Origin: Mameliella sp. MMSF_3455
Lineage (GTDB): Bacteria > Pseudomonadota > Alphaproteobacteria > Rhodobacterales > Rhodobacteraceae
Direction: 5' to 3'
Length of the DNA stretch: 64,000 nt
Assembly (NCBI RefSeq): GCF_030733205.1
Contig: NZ_JASHJL010000006.1
Location: 62,001 to 126,000 of the forward strand
In this document: in pieces, positions 17,887 through 26,524 of the stretch
Layout: every line of letters starts with the position of its first letter
How positions within the stretch are numbered: position 1 is the first letter of the stretch
The notes under the pieces: model-generated
Seen by the model: the letters and a program-made list of their open reading frames with translations, nothing else
Database searches by the model: none
Told to the model about the DNA's origin: nothing
Translations under genes and position numbers: made by a program

Positions 17887-19800
17887 ATGTCGAGATATTC
17901 CGAGACTTACGCCGCCTGGCAGGCCGATCCGGTCGGATTCTGGAAGCAGGCAGCGCAGAACATCGACTGGTTCTCCCCGGCGACACAGGTGTTCAACCCC
18001 GACGCCGGGGCCTATGGGCGCTGGTTCGACGGGGCGATCTGCAACACCTGTTACAACTGCGTGGACCGGCACGTGGCGGCAGGGCGGGGCGATCAACCGG
18101 CCGTGATCCACGACAGCCCGATCACCGGCCATGTGGCGCGCTACACCTTTGCCGAATTGCAGGAACAGGTCAGCGCGCTGGCCCATGTCTTGCGCGGGCT
18201 GGGCGTGGCCAAGGGCGACCGGGTGGTGATCTACATGCCGATGGTGCCGCAGGCGATCTTTGCCATGCTGGCCTGTGCGCGGCTGGGGGCGGTGCATTCC
18301 GTTGTGTTCGGCGGTTTCGCCGCGCAGGAACTGGCCACGCGGATCGACGATGCCGCGCCCAAGGTGGTGATCTCGGCTTCTTGCGGGATCGAGCCGGGCC
18401 GCGTGATCGCCTACAAGCCGTTGCTGGACCAGGCGATCGACCAATCGCAGCACAAGCCCGAACACTGCGTGATCCTGCAACGCGACACCCTGACCTGTGA
18501 CCTGATCGCGGGCCGGGACCTGGATTATGCGCAGGCGGTGGACGCTGCCATCGCGGCAGGCGCATGGACGGATTGCGTGCCCGTCGCCGCCACCGATCCA
18601 CTCTACATCCTTTATACATCCGGCACCACGGGCCAGCCCAAGGGCGTCGTGCGTGACAACGGCGGTCACATGGTGGCGCTGCGCTGGACCATGGAACACC
18701 ACTACGGCATCCAGCCGGGAGAGGTATTCTGGGCCGCATCGGACGTGGGCTGGGTCGTTGGGCACTCCTACATCTGTTATGGCCCCCTGCTGCACGGTGC
18801 GACGACCATCCTGTTCGAGGGCAAGCCGGTGGGCACCCCGGACGCAGGCGTGTTCTGGAAGGTGATCCAGGATCACGGTGTCTCGGCCCTGTTCGCCGCC
18901 CCGACAGCCCTGCGCGCGATCCGCAAGGAAGACCCGAGCGGTGCCCTGATCGGCGATTATGACCTCAGCAGTTTCCGCACGCTGTTCCTTGCCGGGGAGC
19001 GGTCCGACCCGGCGACGGTAGACTGGGCGCAGGCCAAACTGTCGCGCCCGATCATCGACCATTGGTGGCAGACCGAAACCGGCTGGCCCATGTCGGGCAA
19101 CCCGGTGGGCCTGGGCGCATTTCCGGTCAAGCCGGGATCGCCGGGCAAGCCGATGCCGGGGTATGACATCCGTGTGTTGGACGACGAGGGCCACCCGGTG
19201 CCGCCCGGAACGCTGGGCAATATCGTCTGCAAACTGCCGCTGCCGCCCTCGGGCTTTCCGACGCTGTGGAATGCGCCGGAGCGCTTCGTGAAATCCTACT
19301 TGGCAGAGTTCCCGGGCTATTACGCGACCTCGGACGCCGGGATCATCGACGAGGACGGCTATGTCTTCATCATGGCGCGCACCGATGACATCATCAACGT
19401 GGCCGGGCACCGCCTGTCGACCGGCGCGATGGAAGAGGTCATCGCCAGCCATCCCGACATTGCCGAATGCGCGGTGGTGGGCAAATCGGACGCGCTGAAA
19501 GGGCAGAAGCCGCTGGGCCTGTTCGTGACCAATGACGGCAGCGACCGCGATCTTGTCGAGTTGGAGCGCGAACTGGTGACGCTGGTCCGGTCCAAGATCG
19601 GTGCCGTCGCCGCCTTCAGGACCGCGATCGAGGTCAAGCGCCTGCCCAAGACGCGGTCCGGCAAGGTGCTGCGCGGAACGGTCCAGAAGATTGCCGACGG
19701 AGCCGATTACAAGATGCCGGCCGCCATCGACGACCCCGCGATCCTTGATGAAATCACCGCCGCGCTGCGGGCCCGGCACCTGATCGGAGAACCAGCATGA
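17887..19800 (+). CDS. prpE: Propionyl-CoA synthetase (AMP-forming)
   Basis: A 637-residue acyl-adenylate-forming enzyme. The P-loop is [13 protein letters not shown], the core motif is WWQTETGWP, and the C-terminal KTRSGKVLR carries the lysine that is acetylated in this family. The N-terminus ([16 protein letters not shown], then CYNCVDRHV) is that of PrpE/Acs enzymes. PrpE joins propionate to CoA via propionyl-AMP; in roseobacters it also activates acrylate. It overlaps the RidA gene by 4 bases. acuI, which acts on acryloyl-CoA, lies just beyond in the opposite direction. Acetate could also be used. Confidence 0.88.
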   Translation: MSRYSETYAAWQADPVGFWKQAAQNIDWFSPATQVFNPDAGAYGRWFDGAICNTCYNCVDRHVAAGRGDQPAVIHDSPITGHVARYTFAELQEQVSALAHVLRGLGVAKGDRVVIYMPMVPQAIFAMLACARLGAVHSVVFGGFAAQELATRIDDAAPKVVISASCGIEPGRVIAYKPLLDQAIDQSQHKPEHCVILQRDTLTCDLIAGRDLDYAQAVDAAIAAGAWTDCVPVAATDPLYILYTSGTTGQPKGVVRDNGGHMVALRWTMEHHYGIQPGEVFWAASDVGWVVGHSYICYGPLLHGATTILFEGKPVGTPDAGVFWKVIQDHGVSALFAAPTALRAIRKEDPSGALIGDYDLSSFRTLFLAGERSDPATVDWAQAKLSRPIIDHWWQTETGWPMSGNPVGLGAFPVKPGSPGKPMPGYDIRVLDDEGHPVPPGTLGNIVCKLPLPPSGFPTLWNAPERFVKSYLAEFPGYYATSDAGIIDEDGYVFIMARTDDIINVAGHRLSTGAMEEVIASHPDIAECAVVGKSDALKGQKPLGLFVTNDGSDRDLVELERELVTLVRSKIGAVAAFRTAIEVKRLPKTRSGKVLRGTVQKIADGADYKMPAAIDDPAILDEITAALRARHLIGEPA

Positions 19801-20162
19801 TCGAACGACTGCACACAGGTCCACGCATGAGCAAGATCGTCAAGCACAACGGCACCATTTACCTTTGTGGGCAGGTTGGTGCCGGGGACACCGTGGCCGA
19901 CCAGACCCGCGATTGCCTGTCGCGCATCGACGCCCTGCTGCAAGAGGCCGGATCGGACCGCAACCACATCCTGCAGGCCATCGTGTGGTTGGCAGACATG
20001 GCCGATTTCGCCGAGATGAACGCGGTCTGGGACGCCTGGGTGCCCGAGGGCAAGGCCCCCGCGCGCGCCTGCGGCGAGGCGCGACTGGCCCGCGACGCGC
20101 TGAAGGTCGAAATCATCGTCACCGCCGCCGAGAAACCCAGCCCTGAGGGAGACCGCCCATGA
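19797..20162 (+). CDS. RidA/YjgF-YER057c-UK114 family protein
   Basis: A 121-residue small trimer-forming protein with the RidA pattern: [30 protein letters not shown], and [11 protein letters not shown], which includes the conserved arginine that binds imine/enamine acids in active RidA proteins. It overlaps prpE and the following ATPase gene by 4 bases each. A reactive-imine deaminase fits the imine product expected from the FAD oxidase at the head of the operon. It belongs to a subgroup other than the classical housekeeping RidA, so another hydrolase role is possible. Confidence 0.85.
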   Translation: MIERLHTGPRMSKIVKHNGTIYLCGQVGAGDTVADQTRDCLSRIDALLQEAGSDRNHILQAIVWLADMADFAEMNAVWDAWVPEGKAPARACGEARLARDALKVEIIVTAAEKPSPEGDRP

Positions 20163-20896
20163 CCCCGGCCGTCGAAATGCGCAACGTCAACAAGTGGTAC
20201 GGTACCTACCACGCGCTGAGGAATGTGAATCTTTCTGTTGCCAAGGGCGAAAGGATCGTGGTCTGCGGTCCGTCCGGCTCCGGCAAGTCCACCATGATCC
20301 GCACCATCAACCAGCTGGAGGAACACCAGTCCGGCGATATCCTGATCAAGGGTGAACCGATCAACGCCGACGCCCCCAACATAGAGGCGATGCGCCGAGA
20401 GGTCGGGATGTGCTTTCAGCACTTCAACCTGTTTCCGCACCTCAGCATCCTGGAAAACTGCACCCTTGCGCCGATGCTGGCCCGCAAGATGCCGCAGGGC
20501 GAGGCCGAGGATACGGCGATGAAATTCCTCAACAAGGTCCAGATCGGAAACCAGGCGCACAAGTTCCCTGGCCAACTGTCGGGCGGACAACAGCAGCGCG
20601 TCGCCATCGCCCGCGCCCTGTGCATGAAGCCGGAAATCCTGCTGTTCGACGAACCGACCAGCGCGCTGGACCCCGAGATGATCGGCGAGGTTCTGGACGT
20701 GATGGTGACGCTGGCACAGGAAGGTATGACCATGATCTGCGTGACGCATGAGATGGGGTTCGCCCGCAAGGTCGCGGATCGGGTCCTGTTCATGGACGCC
20801 GGTGAGATCATCGAGGAAAACGACCCCGAGACCTTTTTCACCGCGCAGTCGAACGAACGCACCCGCGCATTTCTGGACCAGGTCCTGACGCATTGA
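20159..20896 (+). CDS. Amino-acid-type ABC transporter ATP-binding protein (GlnQ/AapP-like)
   Basis: A 245-residue polar-amino-acid ABC ATPase. Walker A is GPSGSGKST, the signature is [15 protein letters not shown], Walker B is [13 protein letters not shown], the switch histidine is in [15 protein letters not shown], and [17 protein letters not shown] matches the GlnQ group. It is the last gene of the oxidase-HyuAB operon. No permease or binding protein is encoded nearby, so its membrane partners must lie outside the window. The operon would then import a polar amino acid or amine and degrade it, but this is inference. Confidence 0.9.
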   Translation: MTPAVEMRNVNKWYGTYHALRNVNLSVAKGERIVVCGPSGSGKSTMIRTINQLEEHQSGDILIKGEPINADAPNIEAMRREVGMCFQHFNLFPHLSILENCTLAPMLARKMPQGEAEDTAMKFLNKVQIGNQAHKFPGQLSGGQQQRVAIARALCMKPEILLFDEPTSALDPEMIGEVLDVMVTLAQEGMTMICVTHEMGFARKVADRVLFMDAGEIIEENDPETFFTAQSNERTRAFLDQVLTH

Positions 20897-21022
20897 CCCT
20901 GTCGGTTGGCGTGCCGGGGCAGATCGTGACCCCGGCTCCCTTCTGCGCGCAAAAATTACATAACACGCATTATTGGCCGGCGCGCGGGCGCCATCCGATC
21001 AGCGCACGCTGAAAGCAGATGT

Positions 21023-21054
21023 GATCCGGGCAACTCTTCTAAGTGGCCCGGATC
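21023..21054. terminator. Strong stem-loop between convergent ABC ATPase and acuI genes
   Basis: A perfect 9-base stem GATCCGGGC/GCCCGGATC, with a possible inner ACT/AGT pairing, lies in the 172-base gap between genes that converge at 20896 and 21069. It starts 15 bases from the acuI stop on the minus strand. No T-run follows on either side, so it may act as a bidirectional terminator or RNA end-stabiliser. Confidence 0.5.
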
Positions 21055-21068
21055 GACCTTGACGATAA

Positions 21069-22055
21069 TCAGGCTTTCACGTCGACCACGACCCGGCCCT
21101 TGACCTGGCCCTTGAGGATGTCACGCCCAAGACCCGGCAAGTCGGCAAGCGTGGCGGGCTGTACCATCGCCTCAAGTTTGTCCATCGGCAGATCGCGTGC
21201 GATGCGCTTCCACGCGCGGACGCGGTTGTCGTAGGGCTGCATGACCGAGTCGATGCCCAGCAGGTTCACACCGCGCAGGATGAAAGGCGTGATAAGGGCC
21301 CCTTCGATTGCCGCCCCGCCCGCAAGGCCGATGGCCGCGACCGAAGACCCGTATTGCATCTGCTTGAGCACCCGTCCCAGCATGGCCCCGGCAACGGCAT
21401 CGACACAGCCGCCCCATTGCTCGGCTTCCAGCGGCTTCTTCGTGACTTCGGTCAGGTCCTCGCGCGCCACGATCTGTGCCGCGCCAAGGCCCTTGAGGTA
21501 ATCCGCCTGATCCGGGCGCCCCGTGACGGCCGCCACCTCGTGGCCCAGCCTGGCCAGGATCGCCGTCGCCACCGAGCCAACGCCCCCGGCGGCGCCGGTC
21601 ACCAGAACCGGGCCGTCCTTGATGCCCTGATCCTCCAGCGCCATCACGGCCAGCATCGCGGTCAGTCCAGCGGTGCCCACCGCCATCGCCTGGCGGGTGT
21701 CCAGCCCGTCGGGCAACGGCACCAGCATGTCGGCCTTCACGCGCGCCTTCTCGGCATAGCCGCCCCAGCGGTTTTCACCGACGCGCCAGCCGGTCAGAAC
21801 CACCTTGTCGCCGGGCTTGTAGCGGTCGTCATCGGAACTCTCGACCGTCCCGGCAAAGTCGATCCCCGGCACATGCGGATAGCTGCGGACAAGCCCGCCG
21901 CCCGGCCCGATGCAAAGCCCGTCCTTGTAGTTCACGGTGGAATATTCCACCGCCACGGTCACGTCACCCTCGGGCAGTTGGTCTTCGCTGACCTCGGTGA
22001 CGCTGGCGGATGTCTTGCCCTCGTCGTTTTTCTCGACGAGCAGTGCCTTGAACAT
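21069..22055 (-). CDS. acuI: Acryloyl-CoA reductase (NADPH), AcuI/YhdH-type MDR
   Basis: A 328-residue zinc-free medium-chain reductase of the AcuI/YhdH group. Features are MFKALLVEKNDEGKTSASV, VNYKDGLCIGPGG, HVPGIDFAGTVE and the NADPH loop VTGAAGGVGSVA. The C-terminal LGIDSVMQPYDNRVRAW is typical. The enzyme reduces acryloyl-CoA to propionyl-CoA, detoxifying acrylate from DMSP cleavage or 3-hydroxypropionate metabolism. The start has AAGGAGA upstream. prpE, whose product can make acryloyl-CoA from acrylate, is about 1.3 kb away on the other strand. No acuR or DMSP lyase is visible. Confidence 0.9.
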   Translation of the reverse strand: MFKALLVEKNDEGKTSASVTEVSEDQLPEGDVTVAVEYSTVNYKDGLCIGPGGGLVRSYPHVPGIDFAGTVESSDDDRYKPGDKVVLTGWRVGENRWGGYAEKARVKADMLVPLPDGLDTRQAMAVGTAGLTAMLAVMALEDQGIKDGPVLVTGAAGGVGSVATAILARLGHEVAAVTGRPDQADYLKGLGAAQIVAREDLTEVTKKPLEAEQWGGCVDAVAGAMLGRVLKQMQYGSSVAAIGLAGGAAIEGALITPFILRGVNLLGIDSVMQPYDNRVRAWKRIARDLPMDKLEAMVQPATLADLPGLGRDILKGQVKGRVVVDVKA

Positions 22056-22189
22056 GTCGTTTCTCCTTAGTTCCAGAATTCGCGAATGGTGACGGCGCAC
22101 GGGCCGACGGATACCGGCGACAACGGCACGAAACTTGCCGAACCGGGGGCCAAAGCGCCGAAGGTCTGGTGCATGGCTGGCGCCTTTCC

Positions 22190-22819
22190 TTAGCGAGGGC
22201 CGTGCCAGTCGATCTGGCAGATCTCGGCCGAGCGGCCTTCGAAATCCCAAACCCGGCCAAAGGCACGCACGCGGCCCTTCTTGGCGGTGCCCACCGTCAC
22301 GTCCGATCCCATCCAGTAGTCGGTGTTGGTGATCGTGGTCTCGCGCCCCTTGGCATCCTTGACGGGAACGACCTCGCCCTGGATCTTCTTGCCGACCATC
22401 AGGCGACGGGTGTCGCCGTCGTTCTCATAAGAGACCGGCGCGCTTTCGGCACCGAGGAACTCGCTGACCAGGATGCCGAATAGCCCCGTTGTGCCCCGCG
22501 CCGCGCCGCTGAAGATATTCACCAGGGCCTCATGCGCCGCCGCGCTGGCCCGGTCGTCGATGAAGACGGCGGCCTTCCAGTTGCCGCGCGCCATCTGTCC
22601 GGGAATCTCGATCAGAAGGCCGATGTTCAGCCCCGAGAGATCCTCTTCCCCAAAGCTGCCCTCGTCGATGCGCACCCCGCCCCAGGTCTGGCAATAGCCC
22701 TCGGTTGGCGGGTGCTTGCCCAGGCTGACAACGCAGGGGCAGAAGACCGTGCAGTTGCAGTTCAGGATCAGCTCACCCTTGATTATCCAGTCCGGAATGG
22801 CGGTCGCATCCAGTGCCAT
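22190..22819 (-). CDS. DUF1326 domain protein, cysteine-rich
   Basis: A 209-residue soluble protein. Near residues 18-30 it has a cluster NCNCTVFCPC, a plausible metal- or thiol-binding site, followed by the DUF1326 pattern GYCQTWGGVRIDEGSFG and VFIDDRASAAAHEALVNIFSG. No enzymatic role is established for this family. AGGGAGGAG precedes the ATG. It starts 14 bases after the DUF2182 membrane protein gene on the same strand; the two families commonly occur side by side. A role in handling a metal such as copper together with that membrane protein is inferred, not shown. Confidence 0.85.
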   Translation of the reverse strand: MALDATAIPDWIIKGELILNCNCTVFCPCVVSLGKHPPTEGYCQTWGGVRIDEGSFGEEDLSGLNIGLLIEIPGQMARGNWKAAVFIDDRASAAAHEALVNIFSGAARGTTGLFGILVSEFLGAESAPVSYENDGDTRRLMVGKKIQGEVVPVKDAKGRETTITNTDYWMGSDVTVGTAKKGRVRAFGRVWDFEGRSAEICQIDWHGPR

Positions 22820-22833
22820 TTGATATCTCCTCC

Positions 22834-23589
22834 CTATGAGATCAGCGGCAGTGCTAGACCGGATGCGATCAGCATCCCGCCCAGCGGTTTTGTCAGGTGG
22901 CGCCCGATGTCGGGCAGTTTTTCCAGCGTCATCAGCAGCATGGCCAGCCCCATGAACCCCAGGTTCATCGTGCCCCCCACGAAGGCCAGCGCCATCAGCG
23001 CCCAGCAGCACCCGACGCAATCAAGACCCATCCGCAGCCCGTTGCGGAAAGGGCCTTCTTCCCAATGCTGGATGAAAAAGGTCAGCGGCGCGCGGCAGCG
23101 CGACAGGCAGGCCTCTTTCATGGCGCTGAACTGGTAGAGCCCGGCGCCGATCAGCAGGGCGACGGTCAGCGGCAGCGACAGGCTTTGGCCAAGCCCGCCG
23201 ATCAGCCCGGCCCTGTACAACCCGACCTGCGCCAGCGCTGCCACGCCAGACAAGCCAACCCACACGGCGATGTATCCGCCAAGCAATTGCCAGAACGCGG
23301 TCTTGGTGACCTGTCCAAGATCATCATAGGTGGCCAGTGCGGGCACGGCGGTCGGCGCCATCATTGCCGCGCTCATCAGGACCCACATCGCAAAGGCAGA
23401 GGCAAAGCTCGATGTCCCCAGCAACCCGGTGCAGAGGAACTCCACCACCGACGTACCATATGTGGCCTCCAGCGCGCGCAACTCGGCGGGCACGGCCATC
23501 GCAAAAAGCACGCACCAGCACAGCAGAAGCCCGGCAAAAAAGGCGATCCAGTGCGCGCGCCGCAGCGATCTGATAGTCAGTGCAAACAA
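22834..23589 (-). CDS. DUF2182 integral membrane protein, putative metal-binding
   Basis: A 251-residue protein with about six to seven membrane helices. Met/Cys-rich motifs (LMSAAMMAPTAVPAL, MKEACLSRCRAP, GLDCVGCCWALMAL) are the hallmark of DUF2182 and look like soft-metal ligands in the membrane. The likely start is the TTG at 23589, eight bases after GAGGGAGGAA; upstream in-frame codons read through the divergent promoter. It heads a two-gene unit with the DUF1326 protein and diverges from a GntR regulator 73 bases away. A metal transport or insertion function is inferred from residue content only. Confidence 0.8.
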   Translation of the reverse strand: MFALTIRSLRRAHWIAFFAGLLLCWCVLFAMAVPAELRALEATYGTSVVEFLCTGLLGTSSFASAFAMWVLMSAAMMAPTAVPALATYDDLGQVTKTAFWQLLGGYIAVWVGLSGVAALAQVGLYRAGLIGGLGQSLSLPLTVALLIGAGLYQFSAMKEACLSRCRAPLTFFIQHWEEGPFRNGLRMGLDCVGCCWALMALAFVGGTMNLGFMGLAMLLMTLEKLPDIGRHLTKPLGGMLIASGLALPLIS

Positions 23590-23625
23590 GACCGTTTCCT
23601 CCCTCACGGTGTGCGCGCCAAAGCA

Positions 23626-23654
23626 TTGACCAGAAAATGCCTGACAATTAAATG
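23626..23654 (+). promoter_or_regulatory. Candidate sigma-70 promoter for the GntR gene
   Basis: TTGACC, a 17-base spacer and TAAATG lie just upstream of the GntR ATG at 23663. A transcript from this promoter would start almost at the ATG, and no clear Shine-Dalgarno is present, so the mRNA may be nearly leaderless. Confidence 0.4.
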
Positions 23655-23662
23655 TAAGACAA

Positions 23663-24430
23663 ATGAAATCAGCCAAGCAAAAACAAGGACCTGACCTGCC
23701 GGCACAAATTGCCAAGGCGCTCCGGGATGCGATTCTCGCTGGTGAATTGACCGCTGACGACCGTCTGCCGTCCGAATCAGACCTTGCCGAACGCTTTGAC
23801 GTGTCCCGCCCGACGGTGCGCGAAGCGCTCAAACGGCTGGCCGCGCAATCGTTGATCCGGACCGAACGGGGGGCCTTTGGCGGGGCTTTTGTCCGTCGCT
23901 TGTCCTACAAGGAGGCGCAGGCGCTCCACGCGACGTCGTCGACTCTTCTGCTTTCGATCAACCAGGTCGACTTCGACATTGCCTGCGAAGCGCGTTTCGC
24001 GCTGGAACGGTCCTGTACGGCGCTGGCCTCGGAACGGAGGACGGCAGAGGATCTCGCGGCGATGCGCGCCGAAATCCGACGCCAGGGCGAACCGGGGCTG
24101 AGCGACGAGACCTTCTGCGCCTCGGACGTCGCGCTGCACCGGGCACTGGTGGATGCGGCCAAGAACCCGATCCTGTCCTATCAACTGGCCGGAGCCGTCG
24201 AGGCAATGCAGCCGCTGATGAACATGATCACCTACTCGGCACGATCTCGGGAACAGATCGTGCATCTGCACACCGCCCTGACAGATGCGATCGAAAACCG
24301 CGAACCATCCCGGGCCGACGAGGTCCTGAGCGAACTCGCCCTCTATACGCTGGAGCTCGGCAAAGGCGTCATCGTGTCCAGGGCAGAGCGGAAACAGCGT
24401 GATCTCCGCGAGGAGATGTTCAGGTCGTGA
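23663..24430 (+). CDS. GntR/FadR-family (FCD) transcriptional regulator
   Basis: A 255-residue regulator. The N-terminal winged helix (about 8-75) contains LPSESDLAERFDVSRPTVREALKRL. The C-terminal all-helical FCD domain (about 100-235) has likely metal/ligand histidines in ALHRALVDAAKNP and the later helices. It diverges from the DUF2182/DUF1326 pair and converges with the sugar-binding protein gene at 24546. Its target could be either unit or itself; FCD proteins usually sense organic acids. The start is set at the ATG after the promoter-like hexamers. Confidence 0.9.
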   Translation: MKSAKQKQGPDLPAQIAKALRDAILAGELTADDRLPSESDLAERFDVSRPTVREALKRLAAQSLIRTERGAFGGAFVRRLSYKEAQALHATSSTLLLSINQVDFDIACEARFALERSCTALASERRTAEDLAAMRAEIRRQGEPGLSDETFCASDVALHRALVDAAKNPILSYQLAGAVEAMQPLMNMITYSARSREQIVHLHTALTDAIENREPSRADEVLSELALYTLELGKGVIVSRAERKQRDLREEMFRS

Positions 24431-24472
24431 GATCTGGCGCGACCTTGTCGCAGACAAGGCACGCTCGGATCC

Positions 24473-24502
24473 CAGCGGGCCGCGCGACCGCAGGGCCCGC
24501 TG
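24473..24502. terminator. Stem-loop 1 between GntR and sugar-binding protein genes
   Basis: A perfect 9-base stem CAGCGGGCC/GGCCCGCTG with a 12-base loop lies in the 115-base gap between convergent genes. It is the first of two strong hairpins there and is likely part of a bidirectional termination region. No T-run is visible. Confidence 0.45.
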
Positions 24503-24514
24503 CATGCGCGTCGT

Positions 24515-24539
24515 TGGGGCAGGACAAGGCCCTGCCCCA
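24515..24539 (-). terminator. Stem-loop 2 just downstream of the sugar-binding protein stop
   Basis: A perfect 9-base stem TGGGGCAGG/CCTGCCCCA with a 7-base loop starts 6 bases beyond the stop of the binding protein gene on the minus strand. It is well placed to end or protect the lacI-xylA-ABC transcript. Confidence 0.5.
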
Positions 24540-24545
24540 GTCCCC

Positions 24546-25496
24546 TCAGAACGGGCTGTCGGGGTAGTAGAAGTTTTCGGCATTTTCCGGCGTGACCAGA
24601 ACCGAACCGATGGTAAAGGTGCCGGAGACAGGCGCTGTCGAGGTCATGGCAATCGCGGTCAGTTCGATTGCCGTGGCGATCATCGACGGCGGATAGGTCA
24701 CGTCGGCGGGGATCATCTTGTCGCCGTCCATGACGCGCTTGACCATCTCTTTCATGCCTGCACCGCCCAGCACGAACTGGATGTCTTCGCGGCCCGCCGC
24801 GTCGATGGCGGCGAGGACGCCCACGGCCATGTCGTCGTCCGAGGCCCAGACCGCGTCGATCTGATCGTGCTTGGACAGGAAATCCTGCATCACGTCAAAG
24901 CTGTCGTCGCGGTTCCAGTTGCCGTGCTCCATGTCGATGATCTCGATGCCGGAGCCCTCGATCGCCGCCTTGAAGCCGTCGACGCGTTCGTTGTCGATGG
25001 TGGTCGGGATGCCACGCAGGACGACGATCTTGCCGCCTTCGGGCATCTTCGACACCATGTATTCACCCGATACGCGGCCAAAGCCCGGGTTGTCGCCGGC
25101 AACGTACAGATCCTCGATCCCTTCCACCGACAAGCCACGGTCCACCACGGTCACCCATGCGCCGCCTTCGGCGACCGCATGCACGGGCGAGGTCAGCGGC
25201 TCGGATTCGAAGGGCAGAACGACAAGCGCGTCGATGTTGCGGGTGGCGACCATGTCTTCGATGTCGTTCACCTGCTTGCCCGGATCCGAGGCCGTCGCCA
25301 GAACGAAGTCCAGTTGCGGATAGACGCCTTCCAGCCGTTCCACGGCCTCGCGCGCGTGAAAGTTCATGCCGCCGGCCCAGCCGTGGGTTGCCGCAGGGAT
25401 CGAGACGCCGATCACCTTGGTGTCCTGCGCCATGGCGACGCTTGCGGTCAGGGCGGCCGCAACCAGTCCCGTTGCGAAAGTCTTTAGATAGGTCAT
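24546..25496 (-). CDS. Periplasmic sugar-binding protein of a CUT2 ABC transporter (RbsB-like)
   Basis: A 316-residue periplasmic-binding-protein type I fold. The signal peptide ends at AMA before QDTKV (about residue 23). VIGVSIPAATHGWAGGMNFHAREAVERL, ALVVLPFE and WASDDDMAVGVLAAID are typical of ribose/xylose-type binding proteins. GGGAGGAAC precedes the start. It is the last gene of the minus-strand run lacI-xylA-isomerase-Gfo-ATPase-permease. The location with xylose isomerase suggests an aldopentose or similar sugar as ligand; this is inferred from context. Confidence 0.88.
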   Translation of the reverse strand: MTYLKTFATGLVAAALTASVAMAQDTKVIGVSIPAATHGWAGGMNFHAREAVERLEGVYPQLDFVLATASDPGKQVNDIEDMVATRNIDALVVLPFESEPLTSPVHAVAEGGAWVTVVDRGLSVEGIEDLYVAGDNPGFGRVSGEYMVSKMPEGGKIVVLRGIPTTIDNERVDGFKAAIEGSGIEIIDMEHGNWNRDDSFDVMQDFLSKHDQIDAVWASDDDMAVGVLAAIDAAGREDIQFVLGGAGMKEMVKRVMDGDKMIPADVTYPPSMIATAIELTAIAMTSTAPVSGTFTIGSVLVTPENAENFYYPDSPF

Positions 25497-25525
25497 GGAG
25501 TTCCTCCCGTTGGTTGGCAAAGGTT

Positions 25526-26524
25526 TCATCCCTTTGCCTTGGCTTCGCGCTGCAGAATGACAGCGAGAATGATGATGACCCCCTGGATCGCGCCGTTGAG
25601 ATAGGGCGAAACAAGGTCTGTCAGATTCAGGATGTTGTCGATCAGGGACAGGATCAGAACGCCGATCACCGTGCCCCAGACCCGGCCGAAACCGCCCTTG
25701 AGCACCGTGCCGCCGATGATCACCGCGGCAATGGCCTCCAGCTCCCAGAGGACCCCGGTCGAGGCCGAGGCGGACCCCAGCCGCGGGACGTACATGATCG
25801 TCGCCACGCCCACCAGGATGCCCAGCATGGCGTAGGTGGTCATTCGGGTACGGTTGACGTTGACGTTGGAATAATGCGCGACCTCCTCGCTCGATCCGGT
25901 GGCGGCGCAGTGACGACCGAAACGGGCGCGGCTCATGACCACCTCGCCGATGATCACGACCAGCGCAAAGACGATGATCGGCCAGGAAATGCCAAGGATG
26001 CCGTCGAAATAGACCGGGCGGTAGAAGGTGCGCAGCCCGAAATCGAGACTAAGCGTGCCGCCGTCCGCCAGCCATGTGACAAGGCTGCGGTAGATCCCCA
26101 TGGTGCCAAGCGTGACGATAAAGGCCTCGATCCCCAGCGTGGTGATGAGAAAGCCGTTCAGCAGCCCCGCCAGCAGCCCGGCGATCAGCGCGGTCGCCAT
26201 GCCCAGCAGGATGATCGGCACCCCCACGCCCAAGGTCGGCAGCGCCGCGTTCATGACAAGGATCATCAACCCGGCGATGAAGGCCGCCATCGATCCCACC
26301 GACAGGTCCAGCCCGCCCGCGGTTATGACAAACGTCATGCCGACGGCGATGATTCCGATAAAGGCCGACCGGGCCAGAACGTTGGTGATGTTGCCCACCC
26401 CCAGGAAATTCTGGTTCAGGAAGGCACCGATGGCGATCAAGGCCAGCAGCGCAATGATCGGGCCAAGGACGCTCATCGAAGGGAGCGCGCGGCGCGGCGG
26501 AGTGTTCACGGTTTCACTGGTCAT
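25526..26524 (-). CDS. Sugar ABC transporter permease (RbsC-like, CUT2)
   Basis: A 332-residue inner-membrane permease with about ten hydrophobic segments and the family motifs VITAGGLDLSVGSMAAFIAG, STTLGIEAFIVTLGT-like region and AVIIGGTVLKGGFGRVWGT. It forms the transport channel with the ATPase whose stop overlaps its start by one base and the binding protein 29 bases downstream. A cytoplasmic N-terminal tail (about 30 residues) precedes the first helix. Confidence 0.92.
   Translation of the reverse strand: MTSETVNTPPRRALPSMSVLGPIIALLALIAIGAFLNQNFLGVGNITNVLARSAFIGIIAVGMTFVITAGGLDLSVGSMAAFIAGLMILVMNAALPTLGVGVPIILLGMATALIAGLLAGLLNGFLITTLGIEAFIVTLGTMGIYRSLVTWLADGGTLSLDFGLRTFYRPVYFDGILGISWPIIVFALVVIIGEVVMSRARFGRHCAATGSSEEVAHYSNVNVNRTRMTTYAMLGILVGVATIMYVPRLGSASASTGVLWELEAIAAVIIGGTVLKGGFGRVWGTVIGVLILSLIDNILNLTDLVSPYLNGAIQGVIIILAVILQREAKAKG

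Noticed and set aside
17887-19800. Acetyl-CoA synthetase (Acs)
   Set aside because: The N-terminal region and length (637, versus about 650 for Acs) match PrpE better. Substrate overlap is possible but the family call is PrpE.
17863-19824. 653-codon minus-strand frame opposite prpE
   Set aside because: prpE has all acyl-CoA synthetase motifs; the opposite frame has none.
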